A stretch of DNA of 64,000 nt from Pseudoscleropodium purum (GCA_963969395.1 OZ017798.1:20266173-20330172), one strand, 5' to 3'; numbered from the stretch's first letter, positions 34,531 to 47,486 are shown. Notes: generated from the letters alone by a model not told the origin. Program-made: numbers and translations.

Positions 34531-35325
34531 AAGAGCATTTGATTTTTGATATCTCCATATAGAGTATGGTATGGCAATTAAAGAAACTCAATCTAGCTAC
34601 TAGATAGTGTCAACTTTCTAATTTCAACCTCTAAGACTAACCTCCTTGCCTGTTGTGAACATTTATATCTTTATTTTTGAGATAGAATGAATACAACATG
34701 TCTTTTGATAAATCTGATGATATCTTGTGATTCTATAAACTTCAATCTTATTAAGGTATGTTTCTACTTCACTTTTCTAGTGGTAATATTAAAGTATTAA
34801 ATTAATAATAAAGTGTAATGCATTCCTACCTCAATGCTTAGCTATCTATTGAATCTACATGGTAGTTGGGATAGCATGGACTTGACAACACTACTATGGT
34901 AATTAATCACTTTTGCTTTGTTGGTCCTCAGTCCTCACTATAAAAGTAGTGCTAAAAAAGAACTTAGCAATCTTTTGGAAATGAAGATTTCAACATTTGA
35001 TGGTTGCTCTTATCAAATAAAGCTCTTGAGAGTCCATAATGTAAGAATAGTGACTATCCAAGGCAAAAATTAGCAAGACCCGAGTTCAAAAAATAAAAAA
35101 TTTTGAAATTTTTGAATAGCCACCTCACAAAAATTTGAAAGTCACTATTCACTGAAAAGAGGCATATCACCCCAGTTTGCATTAGTTGGCCCCCCTTCTC
35201 TCAAAAAATTTACAAGTTGTTGATTTTTTTATTTTAAAAATACTTACCCTGAAAATTGCCATTGATTTATCAAAAAAATCACAAGCCATTGATCTTGTGA
35301 GATTTAATCTAAGCCGTCCAAATAT
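34531..35325. other. Intergenic, nothing recognised
   Basis: No gene or clear repeat. Opposed overlapping frames at 35,182-35,419 arise partly from the minisatellite that follows. Confidence 0.4.
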
Positions 35326-35510
35326 GAAATACAAAATGAATACCAAATACGTATACAATATTGGATACAGATATGGGATGAATACTGAATACAAGAACCG
35401 GATATGTATACAATATTAGATATGGATATGGGATGAATATTAAATACGTGTACCAAACATGAATACAATATTGGATACAAATATAGTACTAGATACAAAT
35501 ACAGGAGGAT
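35326..35510. repeat. Minisatellite, about 57-bp unit, about 3 copies
   Basis: The unit contains ATACAATATTGGATACAGAT and ATGGGATGAATACTGAATAC. Copies start near 35,349, 35,407 and 35,468. The repeat generates Tyr/Ile-rich open frames on both strands that should not be read as genes. Confidence 0.75.
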
Positions 35511-35624
35511 TTGTCTCATATTGATTGTCAATATATTGGTTTCTGAAAATTACAAGAGGGGGGAAGAAGAGGTGGGGTTGCAAATCATAAATTTAAAATC
35601 ATAAATTTTATAATCTTAGTGTAT

Positions 35625-35645
35625 AGTGACACAAAGTGTCACTAC
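35625..35645. repeat. Perfect short hairpin TAGTGACAC-AAA-GTGTCACTA
   Basis: A 9-bp perfect stem with a 3-base loop. It lies near a sequence ending TTTTTTTCTAGTG at about 35,788, possibly a worn MITE, but no matching duplication was found. Confidence 0.5.
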
Positions 35646-35779
35646 GTACTATAAAGTGGTAGTAACTGGAAGTTCATTATTGATGTGAAGATATGCAAAT
35701 TTTGCATTGAAGTTGATGCTTGTATATTACAAAAAAATAAAAATGTAATGTAGATTCTGTTGATTGTCATAAGGTTTTT

Positions 35780-36250
35780 TTCTAGTGATTAAACCTTCCA
35801 AAATACAAAGGTTGTGAAGCTAATAGTTGAAAAGACCTCCATGTCTTTCAAAAAGAGCTTTAAGACACTAAATAGAAGTAATAAATTGCTCAAGAAATAC
35901 AAACAAACATGAAATGGTCAAATTGGTTATAAATAGTAAATCAACAAAGTTTTGGAAGTTTAACAATAAGAAAAAAGGGGTGGTTTGTGAAGAGAGAGGA
36001 GGCTTTTTATACTCTTTTCAAAGCCTCCTCCTCATTTTAATTTCTAGATGATTTTTAGAATTAATAGGAAAACAATCAAACCTACTATTGAATCCTATCT
36101 AACTTTTGAAGAAAAATTTCAAACTCAAAATAGATTATGTCATTGACTTCAATAGGTTAAATTTAGCATAAGTAATCTTCCATCCCTATTTCCTAGCCAT
36201 TTGGACTTGTAAAAACTATTAAATTGTAAGTTAAAGGAAATATGAAAACT
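35780..36250 (-). repeat. Possible third, strongly diverged F2 relic
   Basis: Blocks such as AGACCTCCATGTCTTTCAAA and AACTTTTGAAGAAAAATTTC...AAATAGATTATG resemble 42,105-42,150 and 42,408-42,450 of the minus-strand F2 copy in the same order. The match is weak. Confidence 0.3.
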
Positions 36251-38412
36251 CCAAATGATCAAATTTGTATTTTCCAAAAAATTTGTTTAGCATATACTGA
36301 GTGTTTTATCTCCAATCTTGAAATGATCCAAGTACAACCAAGTATTTGTTGTTATTGATGTTTAATTTCTAAATTAGTATCTACACACCATTCAATTGTG
36401 TCTTTTAAGCAATGGATAGATTTTGTATTTTGTTAATTCTTAGAGAATTTAATCGTAATTTCTAAAGTAGCTGAAAATTAATAATATTAACCAATTTTGA
36501 CCAAAGTAGGCAACAACTATAGATCAACAAAGGTTAATCAAGTTTGAACTCTAACTAGTCTAAATTGTAGAGTTCTTTATGCCCTCTCCAAAATAATAAA
36601 ATTCTTTGCAATTAGAGTTTCTCTGTAGAAAGAATTTGTAAATGAAGTTTGATTTCTAATTTAAAGTGTAAAGCTACTTTAGGAAGCTTCTCAAGAGGCT
36701 TCATCTATTCAAGAAGCTCCTCAAGAGACTTCCTATTGCCTACTACTTTGTTTTTAAAACTAGAGAGCCTCTCAAGAGGCTTCCTATTACATATGGAAGG
36801 TTCTAAGGTGTTTGTCCCATCCTAATTTGAGACTATTGAAGTCAATCAAACTATTTATTTGGTGTTTGAACCTTTTCATCAAAAGTAAAAATTTCAATCA
36901 ATATATAAATGTTGAATTTGGACTTATTTTTTATTTTTCATAAACTATCTTGCAACCTCTCTTATTTGCTTGAAAAACAAGATTTCTCAGGAGGAAGTTT
37001 CTTGAGGACTTTTTATTTTAATATTACTCTATAAAGAGGCTTTATAAGTACAATCTTCTACTCTTTTTTCTTCAATTTAAGTTAGAATAGTATATTGATT
37101 TTTTTGAGCTTCCAAAGTTAAATTTCTGTAAATGCTAATCTGTTGAGTCTTTTGAACTTCTAATGTTAATATGTAGAAGCTAATCTATTGATTCTTTGAG
37201 CACCTAAGGTTGAACCTTCAATATAGGTGCTATAGAAGCTTTAAAGTTGTGATCTTTAATATTTTTTTTATCAAAATCCCAAATATCATAGTTTTAGATT
37301 TGTGCATTTTAATATATTTGTTTTGTTTTGTGAATATTGTTTATATTTGTATCTATAGATTTTTGTAGATTTCTTTGAAGGCTACCTAGACCATTGTTTT
37401 GGATTACTTTTAGATCACATAAAAAAATTACTTGTTGTTTATTTGAGTTTAGAAGAGATTTAGAATTGCTTTGAGAAGTAATTAATGTTTCTAAAGCGTT
37501 GATAGAAATTGAGAATTGGATTAAATTAAAACTTAGTTTAGAAATCATATAATTGTAGTAAATAGAGTTAAAAACTTCAAAACCTTTAGAATTGAATAAA
37601 AATTGTAGAAGTTATATGTGGATCAAATTTTGGATGAAAACTTCAAAAGTTCATTTTAATTTGTGACGGTAAAACCTTAGAATTTAGCTATAGAAAATTA
37701 GAACAAATATAGAAAAGCAAAATTTGGTTTGGACATATCAGTTGGTAGGAAATGATGGATGAAATTAGAATACGATGAAAATAATGAAAATTTTATTCAA
37801 CTGGAGCTTTTGTAGAAAATTCCAATTAAAGAAATTTTTACAATTTTGGAATTTACAAAAGAATTTCTAGGATACTACTTGAAATTAGGATCAAGTTCAA
37901 AATCACTTAAATTAGAAGACCAAATTTTATTTTTAGAATTTGATAGAATTTAATAAAGAAATATTCACAATGGATACTCAACTAAAAACAACAAGCCTAT
38001 CCATTGCTTGCTTTAGAAGACTACTTGAACAAAGAAACTAATATTCAAAGTAAAAAATTGATATCAAAATATTAAATCTCTATACAACTCAATTGTATCC
38101 ACTTTATTTCAAGGGTGGAGATAAAATACTCACAATATATGTGAGGCTATGTCTGTCTCTATGTATGATCAAACAACCTCCTAGTCAATAGCAAATTTAA
38201 CATTTTAAAGCTTTGGAGTTTTGGAAATTTTTGTATGAAGCTTCAAATCATCAAATTGAGGAGTTAGTATTTTTGAGAAGGATGTATGAGGGTTTGTTGG
38301 ACAAAAAGTTTAGGAAAGATAATTTTTATGTAAGACAATTTATTGTAAAAAGAGATAATGTGAATTTATATTTCAATGACACTCATGAATATAATACATC
38401 TTTCATGACATA
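36251..38412. other. Intergenic, no gene seen; short repeats at 36,685-36,790
   Basis: Three or four copies of AAGCTTCTCAAGAGGCTTC-like words lie at 36,685-36,790. The 67-residue frame at 38,213-38,416 has no recognised similarity and could be chance. Confidence 0.4.
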
Positions 38413-38660
38413 TTAGTGTGCCCCATGCCGGTGCCATAGTCAAAATAAAAGTGAATTAATTTTTTAATTGATAAAAACTTTGAAATTCAATAACTTTCAC
38501 ACCCTAGGTCCAAATGCCATAAAACAAAGCTCATGCACCCCTCCTTGCCAAGAGCTTTTTGATGATACTAAGAATGTAACTAGGGGACGTACAATCCAAA
38601 AGATCTCAACATCACAAACAAAACAAAAAGCCTATCTTATAGTATTGATAAGATGAGGCT
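38413..38660 (+). repeat. Dispersed repeat R, copy R1 (about 250 bp)
   Basis: Shares ordered blocks with 51,119-51,385 and the reverse complement of 52,118-52,357: TAGTGTG at the start, TCAAAATAAAAGT, AACTTTCACACCCTA, GTCCAAATGCC, AAAGCTCATGCACC, TTGCCAAGAGCTTT, GATACTAAGAA and AAGATCTCAACATCACAAAC at the end. Non-coding; the short open frame 38,468-38,656 lies inside it and is not a gene. Confidence 0.75.
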
Positions 38661-40830
38661 TGTTATTGTATTGGGAGCATTTATTTATCCACCCTTAGTA
38701 AATACATGAGCACAATCAAATTCTTCTTTCGTTTATGTTTTTTGTACTAAATGGGTGCCTAGGCATGGTCTATTGTGCCTTTGAAGCAATTAATCTTTTT
38801 TAAGTTCCTAAATATATACAAATTTGCAAAAAAGTCAAGGGAACCTAATTGACTTGTGTGAATGACCAAACTAATTAAGCCATTGTGTTTTTTTAAAGAA
38901 AATGGTGATATTCTACATTTATAAATCCTAAGTTGTAGAAAATTTAATGTCCATTCCAAAAACATAAAATTCAAAGTAATCCAACCTTCTTAACAAAAGA
39001 TATGGCTAGATGAAATATAGCCTTTGAAAGGGCTATGTAAACTTCATCCGATCTTTTCACTTAAATTCCAATTTCATTTTTGTCTTGAAATTTGGGCTAC
39101 CTAATAAGGAGAAAATCTATTTACTAATTTATAGGTTTTGCCTTGGATGGATATTTTCTCCTAATTTTCATCCAACTTCCTTTTGCAATTTCATCTTTAT
39201 ATAACTTCTAGAGTTTTAAATCTTTTCTAAAGTTGGAACTACTAAAAAATTTCTTTATAATTCTTCTAAGAGTTTCTAGTTCTAAATTCTTCCTTGATTA
39301 ATATCTTAAGCCTTTAGTTTAACTCTTCTTGATTCTATGTATTAGTGTTACTTTTGATAATTTTATTATTTTGGAAATTTGATATTTTTTACTAATAAAA
39401 GTTAATTCTAGCTTCCCAAATTTCTAAAGCACTTGTAAATTGGACTTACCTAGTGAAAATTGTGCATAGATGAAGTTTGACCACTAATTGGTACTTCAAA
39501 CTTCATTCATTGTTTTCTACTATTCTATAATTTGAAGCTAACTTTGAACTTCACTTTCAATCTCTAGTGGTTATAAAATTCCAATGATTCCTATCTTATT
39601 CCTTTTGAATTTACTTTGCTAAGTTTCATTTATTCTAATGCCTAAATTTCTTCTACCTCTATTTTTCTTCTTTTAGCTCCAATTGCTATGCATTTTATAT
39701 TTTTGAAACCCTCTAGACTTCTATTATGGGATTCTAAGTTCAAATTTGACTTGATACTTTGTCCTAATGATTTGACTTAATCTTAGGCCTTAGCCCCAAC
39801 AAAAACTTGCTAATTAAGACAATTTAAAGAGAGTGAAGAGTTTAACAACATACCTCAGACCTTGCTTTGTTGATTAGATAGTCAAATATGATGGATGGCT
39901 CAAAAAGCAAACCTCTTCTTCAAACAACCAAGTAGGGGGCTTTGAAATGGTCACTAAGTGCTTCTAAATGAACTGCCAAGATTGTGAGAGCATAATTAAG
40001 ACTTGTCATATATATTGCTTCAAACTTTGCCAATGGATGGAATAAGAGCCAAAGAAAATCCATTTCAATGCCAAGGTGTGTCTATTTAATTTTTCTAAAT
40101 GAAAATTGATTGCTCAATTGCGTTTTTAGAAATGTTAAGAAAATGTAGGGTCTATTTAAGTTTAGTAAAAGTTGCATCTTAAGAACTTGTATATTACTTT
40201 TTGAATGGGGTAGTGCTTATTTCTTGTTAAGCAATATCTTTTTGCAAATTGCATGTGAGTGGGTTTTGTACGGCCTAACATTAGGAATAGGTGTCTATTG
40301 CATAATTCTTTGGAAATTAATAAGTAATTCATAAGTGCTTTGAAAAATATGAAACCATTTATGTTAGACTTTGCATCAATTTTTCAATTATTTATGTTCC
40401 AATGGTTGACTTGAAATGGGAAAAATAATTGCATAAAATTTCAAAATAATAATTGACTTTGGGAATCCTCTTATCCTCTTATGATTTCCTATTCAAGTGA
40501 ATCATTGGCTAATCTAAACTCTAATGGTTTGAATTGCTTCTCAAAGATTTCGACTTAATCCTTATCAAATGTTAATCTTCAACATCAAATTACTTCTTTT
40601 TTAAAATTCCAATCCTACTTTGAATGTCAAACAAGCAACTTTTCAACTCCCTCCTCCCTCTCACTACTATTTGGGGTTTTCATGGTTTATAACTTAGGCT
40701 CATTGTTTTGCAATTCAAGTTTTGAACTTCTTTCTACTAAATTCCAAGAGTGATGAATGGTTGCAACAAAACATTCAAGCTTCTAATTTTCTATTTTGCC
40801 TCCTTTCAATCTACTAATTATCTACTCCTA
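38661..40830. other. AT-rich intergenic DNA, no gene seen
   Basis: No recognisable coding sequence. A short inverted repeat GGAGAAAAT/ATTTTCTCC lies at about 39,108-39,162. Confidence 0.4.
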
Positions 40831-41109
40831 CAGGGTTGACGAATTTGAACGTCCGCCCCAAAATAGCGTCCTTTTTCCGGACGTCCGGACGCAGCGTCCC
40901 GACTGCCGTCGGAAAGCGGACGGGCGGGGCGAGGCGGACGCCCAGATCGTGCGGACCAGATCAGTCCGCGCGTTGATCGGATGGCTGTAATCGGGCGAAC
41001 GGGCGGACGGGGTAGACGGGGGGACTGGCAGACGCTGCGTCCGCCAGGACGCGAATGTCAGCAGACGCTGCGGACACAGCGTCCGCGTCCGAACGTCCTG
41101 ACAACCCTA
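40831..41109. mobile_element. GC-rich hAT-type MITE, copy 2 (279 bp)
   Basis: Starts CAGGGTTGACGAA and ends CTGACAACCCTA, with inverted ends YAGGGTTGWC. It is flanked by a perfect 8-bp duplication TACTCCTA (40,823-40,830 and 41,110-41,117). Outer parts match the reverse complement of copy 1, including GGGTTGACGAAT, GCGAATGTCAGC and GACGCTGCGGACACAGCGTC. The middle differs, and this copy contains GTGCGGACCAGATCAGTCCG not found in copy 1. Very GC-rich in AT-rich flanks. No coding capacity. Confidence 0.9.
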
Positions 41110-41117
41110 TACTCCTA

Positions 41118-41949
41118 CGCACCCTCCCTATTCTCTCTACTCCATTAGATTTGGAAGAGTTTTGATTTCTTTGTCTTTTTCCTCAAATTTGTATATTGTA
41201 TTTCCAAACTTCCAACTCCTGGACTACCAAATTCTCTAGCTCTCAAATCCTTGATCCCAACTCTCTATTGACTAGCTTCAAATCAACCACCAGTCCAACC
41301 CCACTTATTGGCTAGTCTGTGCCTCGATACTTGCCTCTTGGGATATTGAGGTACTCTAAGGCTACCTCCAAAGTATGTTAGGGTACTCAAGGTTGCTATA
41401 GGGTTGCTTTGGAGTATTGTAGGGGTGCTTTGGAGCTAAAATGATATTACTTGAGAATAAACCAGAGTGAGAAAAATGGAATATTTAGTTTAGAAATATA
41501 TGGATATTTGAAAAATAAGTTAATTATTCAACATGTGGACATTTGAAACTAAGCTTGTAATTTCAACAATTATTATCCAGGAATCACTATAGGTCAAGTT
41601 GAAGAAGTCTTTCCGAGAAATTGGAAAACCTTCTAAGTTCAAAGCTTCACTATCTACTTAGATAGTTAAATGCTACTAATACTTCAAAGCTTTCAACATT
41701 TGAAGCTTCGCCATCTAAATGGATTTTTGAAATACTATTAATACATCATGGCTTCTAAGTTTGAAGCTTCGTCGTCCAATTGAAAAGATCACAAGAAAAT
41801 GCTAATGATTTGGCCAAAGTTGGTATCTAATACACTAGTAAAGCATATAACACAAATTAGTACAAATGGGGTTAATATATACACTTATTTAATACAAGAA
41901 CAATTACTCACAAGTTTATATAACCACATTAGTCAACAATGAAATTCAA
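41118..41949. other. Intergenic, GAAGCTT-containing diverged repeats
   Basis: Between about 41,620 and 41,780 a phrase like GAAGCTTCGCCATCTAAATGGA recurs three times at about 65-70-base spacing. No gene was recognised. At about 41,360-41,440 a shorter TACTC/GCTTTGGAG repetition occurs. Confidence 0.45.
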
Positions 41950-43570
41950 CAACCACTAGATTTCTTCCAAAGGATCATTGCCAAGGTGTGATGAGGGGTT
42001 GACTCTAAAATTAATATAAACAAAGAAACAAATTCCAAAACTTACCAAATGCAACCAAATCAGTAACAACTTCCAACAACCACCAAAAAAATTGTAAGAT
42101 TTGAAGAGACTCCAACGTCCTTAAAAGCTTGTAGAAATAACAACAATTGAGCTTTAAATGCTCTAAAAATAGACACATTTGGCAACTCTGGCTGATAAAT
42201 GGCCAAAAAATCCAACTAAATAGATCAACATGTCAATGTGCCAAAAATTGGCTACCAATGGTGTTTTGAAAGGAGAATAAGTGCCCTTTTATAATATGTT
42301 TTTAAATGCACGTACCTCCTCTCATTTCCTACATGGTGATCTTATCAATTAGAATTGTCATCCTAATCTTCCATTTTTGACTTTCTACCTTGAACCAATA
42401 CTCTAACTTCTGGAGAAAGACTTCAAATCACAAATAGATTACACGATTAGCTTAAAAAAGCCATGTGTAGAATAAAAGGTTTCTTTGCTCCTTTCTTTTA
42501 TTGCCAAAAATTCATCAAAATGTAGTGCCAACTTAAAATAAAAAAGAGTTTAAAATCCAATTTAGAGAGTTTGACTTTTTGTGAAAAAAAAAACTAGCCT
42601 AGGCTCCTTAGGAGATATAGAGTAGCAAGAAAAGACCTAATTTGGGCTCCATTCCAATTTTTTATGCTCTCAAATCACTTGTCAACTTTGCCATAATCTT
42701 TAAATTTGTTGTTAATTGGAGAATCTTGCTAATTCAAATTTTTTATATTATTGGAATATCATAAAATTTGTTGGAGTATATTATTAGTAGATAAAAAACA
42801 AACTAAGCTAACTTTTAGTGAGATCTTATTGCACCCAAATAATTTCTACGAATTTCCCATTGTAAATTTTGGTAGTTGATTATTTGGAAAAGGATCTTCT
42901 AATTATTAAAAAATTCTAAACCTTTTTGTAGAACCTCTCATTGAATTCCACCAAAGATATGAAATCTCATATTTTTACTTTGTACATGCAAAATAGGAGA
43001 ATCAAATCCTATTATTTCCTTTAATTTCTTGTGAACAAAGAATCTTTTGCATGGAGGGAAATTTTGGCAAAGTGATTTTGCCATTGAACTCCTAGAGTGA
43101 TTTCTACCTTGAATGACCATATTCCAATTGTAGATACCCTCTACTAATACATCTTGAGTTTTCTTCACATGTGGGCTAATAATTGGGGTTTCCACTATCT
43201 TGTGAAATGAAATGGAAAATTGAAACTTTTCTCTAGGAATCAATTCAAAATTCCCACATAAGTTTTTCTGACCAATTTATCCATAATTTGTGAAATGCAA
43301 GGTAGATTTAGGCAATTTGGGTGATTTATGCTAAATATCTATAAATTATATCATTTCTAGAAATCTTTTCTATTTACATGAAGGATTTGAATTTTATAAA
43401 GGAAAATGTTCCATTTAGAATCAAAATATTAAATTGGTATGTGTTAAACATATTTTGATTTTACACTTTCGAAATTTTTTTGTATATAAAACTATACTTA
43501 AAAAAACAAAAGAAAAATAAAAAAAATAGTAAGTTCCAAATGGCAAATTGTAAGCTCACACATATGCCTT
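41950..43570 (-). mobile_element. Unclassified repeat F2, minus-strand copy
   Basis: Reverse-oriented counterpart of 19,610-22,300, uninterrupted by the CACTA element. The site matching the CACTA insertion point is near 42,090 (TCTTACAATTT on the minus strand). It contains the open frame 42,938-43,243. Similarity extends from TAGTTTTATATACAAAAAAA (about 43,480) to the CACCTTGGCAATG region (about 41,975). Confidence 0.6.
42938..43243 (-). CDS. F2-encoded hypothetical protein (101 aa)
   Basis: An open frame beginning MIPREKFQFS and continuing VEGIYNWNMVIQGRN, SMAKSLCQNFPP and IIGFDSPI. The homologous region of the other F2 copy (20,010-20,200, plus) reads VEGIYNWNTMFQGGN, SLMAKLVC, stop, then IVGFDFPF. 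Residue similarity exceeds what the diverged DNA alone would suggest, hinting at past coding function. No recognised domain; possibly part of a larger transposon protein. Confidence 0.35.
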   Translation of the reverse strand: MIPREKFQFSISFHKIVETPIISPHVKKTQDVLVEGIYNWNMVIQGRNHSRSSMAKSLCQNFPPCKRFFVHKKLKEIIGFDSPILHVQSKNMRFHIFGGIQ

Positions 43571-46019
43571 AAGATCATAAGCCCGTGAGCTTAGGAATTT
43601 AGACACTTATGATATAGATGTTTATATTATAAACACCTTTCATGATTATAGTGTAATTATATTACAGATACTTACATTATTGGTATTTATGTTATAAGTA
43701 CCTTTAGTGGTTGTAGGATATTTATTTACACCTAAGGTCAAGACTCAATCATACACTTGCATTTCTATGCTAACATACTAGCATTATATATATATATATA
43801 TATCATGAAATAAATACAATAAGCTATAATCCTCACAATTTTATTGTTCAAATCTTTGTTTTAAGATTCATTGTGAAGAATCTCATGGCTATGGTAATAA
43901 AAAATGATGGTGTATATAATATTTTCCTAGACTGAACATTGATTTACTATATGTGTAAAAACTATTCAATTTTCTATGTGCAAAATATTAATATTGATAA
44001 GCATAGATGTGTTATGGATTTGATTTATAGTGTGTCTTTTAGAACAATTATAAGAAATCTTAGGATGAAAGGCAATGATTTTAGAGCAGAGAGAATAATG
44101 GATTTAGTGATGTGCAAGGAAATTAAAGGAGTTGGACTCTTGAGACCTCTTTGATAATTAGGCAAGTGTGAAACTTGTGTGAGAGCAAGAAATGGATTCA
44201 TATAGTGGTTTAGAGATAAGAAGAATAGGTAAAAGAAGAAGGGTCCTAAACCTCCAAAGTCTATGGTCACTCTTTCTATTTTTCCTTGTGTTTTTTTCAA
44301 TATCTTATATCCTTTGTTCTTTTCTTCTTAACCTTTCTTAAAATGCAAAGCTTGTAGACTAAAAGATAGGAGTTTTTTTAAATACAAACGAAAATGTTTG
44401 AAAGAAAAGGAAATAAAGCTTTTAAATGAAAGGAGTGTGAATCCCTAAGTTGTCACTTTAGACTCAACATTTTTTATGCTTAGCAAACAATTGTTGGTTT
44501 TATGATTAACTAAGTACCTAAGAATTTGAGATTTTGATTCTAAAATTACTAAATATAAAAAATATTTGGATTTCATAGTTCAAAAAATCTTAGATGTTTT
44601 AAGTGCAGTATAAGATGAATTAAGACAATATAAAATAAATCAAAGCCTATACCTTTAGTATATTTATAGATGTGCAAAATTAGCCAAAATAGACCTAGAA
44701 GGTATTTATGATGATTGAATATTGAAGTTATGGTGTTTTTAATGATATAGAATAATTTTTAGAATTAAAAGTATTCAATACATATTTTTTGACTGAATTC
44801 TATCAACTTTATCAATCATTCTAAGGAAAAAGATTAAAAAAATAGAAATTAACCTTGTAAAATTTAAAATTTTAAGAAGATGGAAAATGAATAGTCAACA
44901 ATCCAATGAAGGCGTTTTGCATGAAAAAATATCCTAAGGGTCCAACAAAGCAATTTATTTCCAAAGATTCCTTTTTAGTCAAAAGATGTTTTGCTTACAA
45001 TTGCCTTGAAGGTAACTAAAACAAAAATCTACAATTAATTGTACAATTTAAAAATAAAAGATTTGTAATTAATAGTAATGAAAGTCTATGATTAGTAAAA
45101 AGTAGTGTTCAATGTTGCAAAGGCCAAAACATAGTTGATGAATTTCTAATTTACTGTAGAAATGAAAAAATGCAATGTAACAAAAAAAATTCATCTATTG
45201 GTCTACAAATCAAATCAATTATAGCTCACTACCTTGGTAATAGGTCTAGTCCTTTTAAAGTTAATTTTTTTAAAGATGGAAATATTTATAGATTCACTAA
45301 AAGAAAATTTGGTTTATTTCCATATTAATATAAAGAACTATGATTTTTCATACACCATTAGATGATTAGAAAAAAAGTAGGAGTGCTAATACAAATAAGA
45401 GTAATCCCATTCAAAGATGGGATTCTTGGCAATTTGTGTCTTTAGGATGATTTTAGGAAGGGTTGTAGGATCAATAAAATATTTTTTTATCCAATTTGGA
45501 AGGAAGAAGTTCCTTGAGTGCATTTTATGTGAATATTAAATAGTATTAGATATTCCTTCACTATTGTACTATTGACTTTCCAGAAGAAGAAGAAATTTAA
45601 TTCACAAATTACCTTTGAATTATATTTTGGCCATTTCTTTTTTAATACTCTTGATGTAAATTTTAGCCATAAAAATGACATTTCTTGAATTTGAGCCCAA
45701 CTAATGAGATGAAGTTTATTAAGTGTAGTTTCTACTCCAATTGGAAAATTCTCAAAATTCAAAATTTTATTGTAATTTGAAATTCGAACCTATTACCATG
45801 GTGTCTCTATTTTCTAATCTTACACAATATATAATATATCTATGGTGAAAATTTCAAATTTTTTTAGCATATTTTTTATTTGATGTGAATTTTCTTATTT
45901 TTTTTCCTTAAAAAATTAATAGTCATTAATAGTCATTAATTGAAATTTAATTAATTTAATTATTTTTCTTATGAATCTTAGTAGACGTGTGCTTTCATTT
46001 CTGAAAAAATACATTAAAA
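43571..46019. other. AT-rich intergenic DNA with (TA)n at 43,785-43,803
   Basis: Contains a TA microsatellite of about nine units and several unrelated frames of 70-90 residues with no recognised similarity (for example 45,487-45,762, minus). Opposed frames overlap at 43,939-44,300, so at most one could be real. Base composition switches sharply to GC-rich at about 46,040. Confidence 0.45.
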
Positions 46020-46029
46020 AATTTCATTC

Positions 46030-47486
46030 ATGTATAGTTGCAAAATGGCAGCAAACAGAGTGAAAGATTGGGATCCGCGGTCATGGACCCGTACTTTCAG
46101 GCTTAAGAAGGAGACCGTGGACCGCAAACAAGCTGGCGTCTTCCTTTCCCATACGGTACGCGGTCACCCATCCCCACGCCCTGCTTTATCCCAGCATTGG
46201 CCATCCTTCTCTCCCGTTGCATCACCATCGCACCAGCGACAGTGTCCGCGTCGCCATAGCCACAGCGATTCAAGTTCTTACCCGCGTCGCAGGTCTGCCG
46301 CGATGTCCCCGGAAACTTTTTCTCCAGTTGCCTGAGCTTAGTTCTTTCATCATTATGTTGCTGCGGGGCGTGGCCGCTGCTTCCGGCGCTTGTTTAGATC
46401 TCCGCGGCCAATTGTTTCCGTGAAAAGCACAGCCACATTCGCGTGAAAGCTGGGGTTAGGGTTTCGGGAGCCATCGGAAAACCCTTACGAAGTCCCACAC
46501 GGGGACGCGGTGTCGACCGTAAGGTCTCGGAGACGGATCGTGGCGTGGAAAACGGGGTTTGCGTGTTTGGCGGCCTTGACGTAACTTAGGGTTGCAGCCC
46601 GAAGCTCTTTGGGGTGTTGGGAGTTACTAGGATTGACGGAGGGATGTTTGGTTGTGTCGTCGTCGTGCTAGTGGGAGACTGACTTGGTGGTGTCAGTCGT
46701 CTGGATCGTCGCAGAAAAGTGGTATTGGAATTAGCTCGACATTCACAAGGATGTGTTACTTTGTCCGGCGGGCTTTCTCTGCGAGTTCGCGTCGTTGGCA
46801 GTGGCTCGGATGTTGAAATCTGGAATGGTGTTCGGCAGTGGGTGAGGGGGAGCTGTTTCGAAAGGTCGGAAAAGAAGTCGGAGGAGCATCCCCTGTTCTG
46901 TAAACCCGTCGTACGGGTGTCAGAAGCTGTTGAGGCGGGTCTTGAATTGTAGGTTGCTATTGGCCGGGGCGGGGTGCAGAGAAGAGGGGAGGAGAGGAGA
47001 GTCGTGGGGCGCTTCTTGCATAGTCCGGTACATGTGTCTGGTGTGAAATAAAGTCGACATGGCCCGAGTTTGTGACTTGGAATCGCTGGGGATGTGGGAG
47101 TGGAATCTGAGGGCGTGCCTATCCATCTAGGCAGGAGTTGGGGATCAGATGGGATCTGGCTTCTGATGGGGAGGGGAGCTCCGTCCCACAATGTTGGTGT
47201 CCGTGGCGACAGGAATACGACTGGCAATTTCTAGTCGGATTGCAGTGAGTGAGAGGCACTGGGCTAGGGAGAGGTCGGTTGTAGGTTTTGATGGGTGGAC
47301 GCTGACGCTTGATAATGCGTCTTTGAGGTAGGTAGCGACGACGAATTGATCGACTTCAATGTTCTGAACTGCAGGCCGCTCAGAAGCCGGGAAATTAGGA
47401 ACACGAATTAGGTGAATCAGGCATTCTAGGGTAGAAACGTGAGTGGATCTTACGGAAATTTTTCACGTAACTTAGTTAGGATCGGA
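46030..47486 (+). promoter_or_regulatory. GC-rich upstream/5' leader region of the SINAT gene
   Basis: About 1.45 kb of much higher GC and CpG content than any flank, directly upstream of the SINAT start. It contains many overlapping open frames on both strands (for example 46,586-47,227, minus) that share no family and reflect composition. No TATA box could be assigned. TTCTGAACTGCAG ending at 47,372 looks like a splice acceptor, so a 5' UTR intron is possible. Transcription start unknown. Confidence 0.5.

Noticed and set aside
35182..35531. Overlapping frames on both strands rich in Tyr and Ile
   Set aside because: Produced by the 57-bp minisatellite.
35639..35788. Possible CACTA element CACTACGTA...TAGTG
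   Set aside because: The 3-bp flanks do not match (TGT versus ATT) and the inner sequences do not pair.
47439..47486. Upstream GTG start extending the SINAT protein by 16 residues
   Set aside because: Eukaryotic initiation favours the in-frame ATG at 47,487; the extension is not preceded by any ATG and a stop lies at 47,427.
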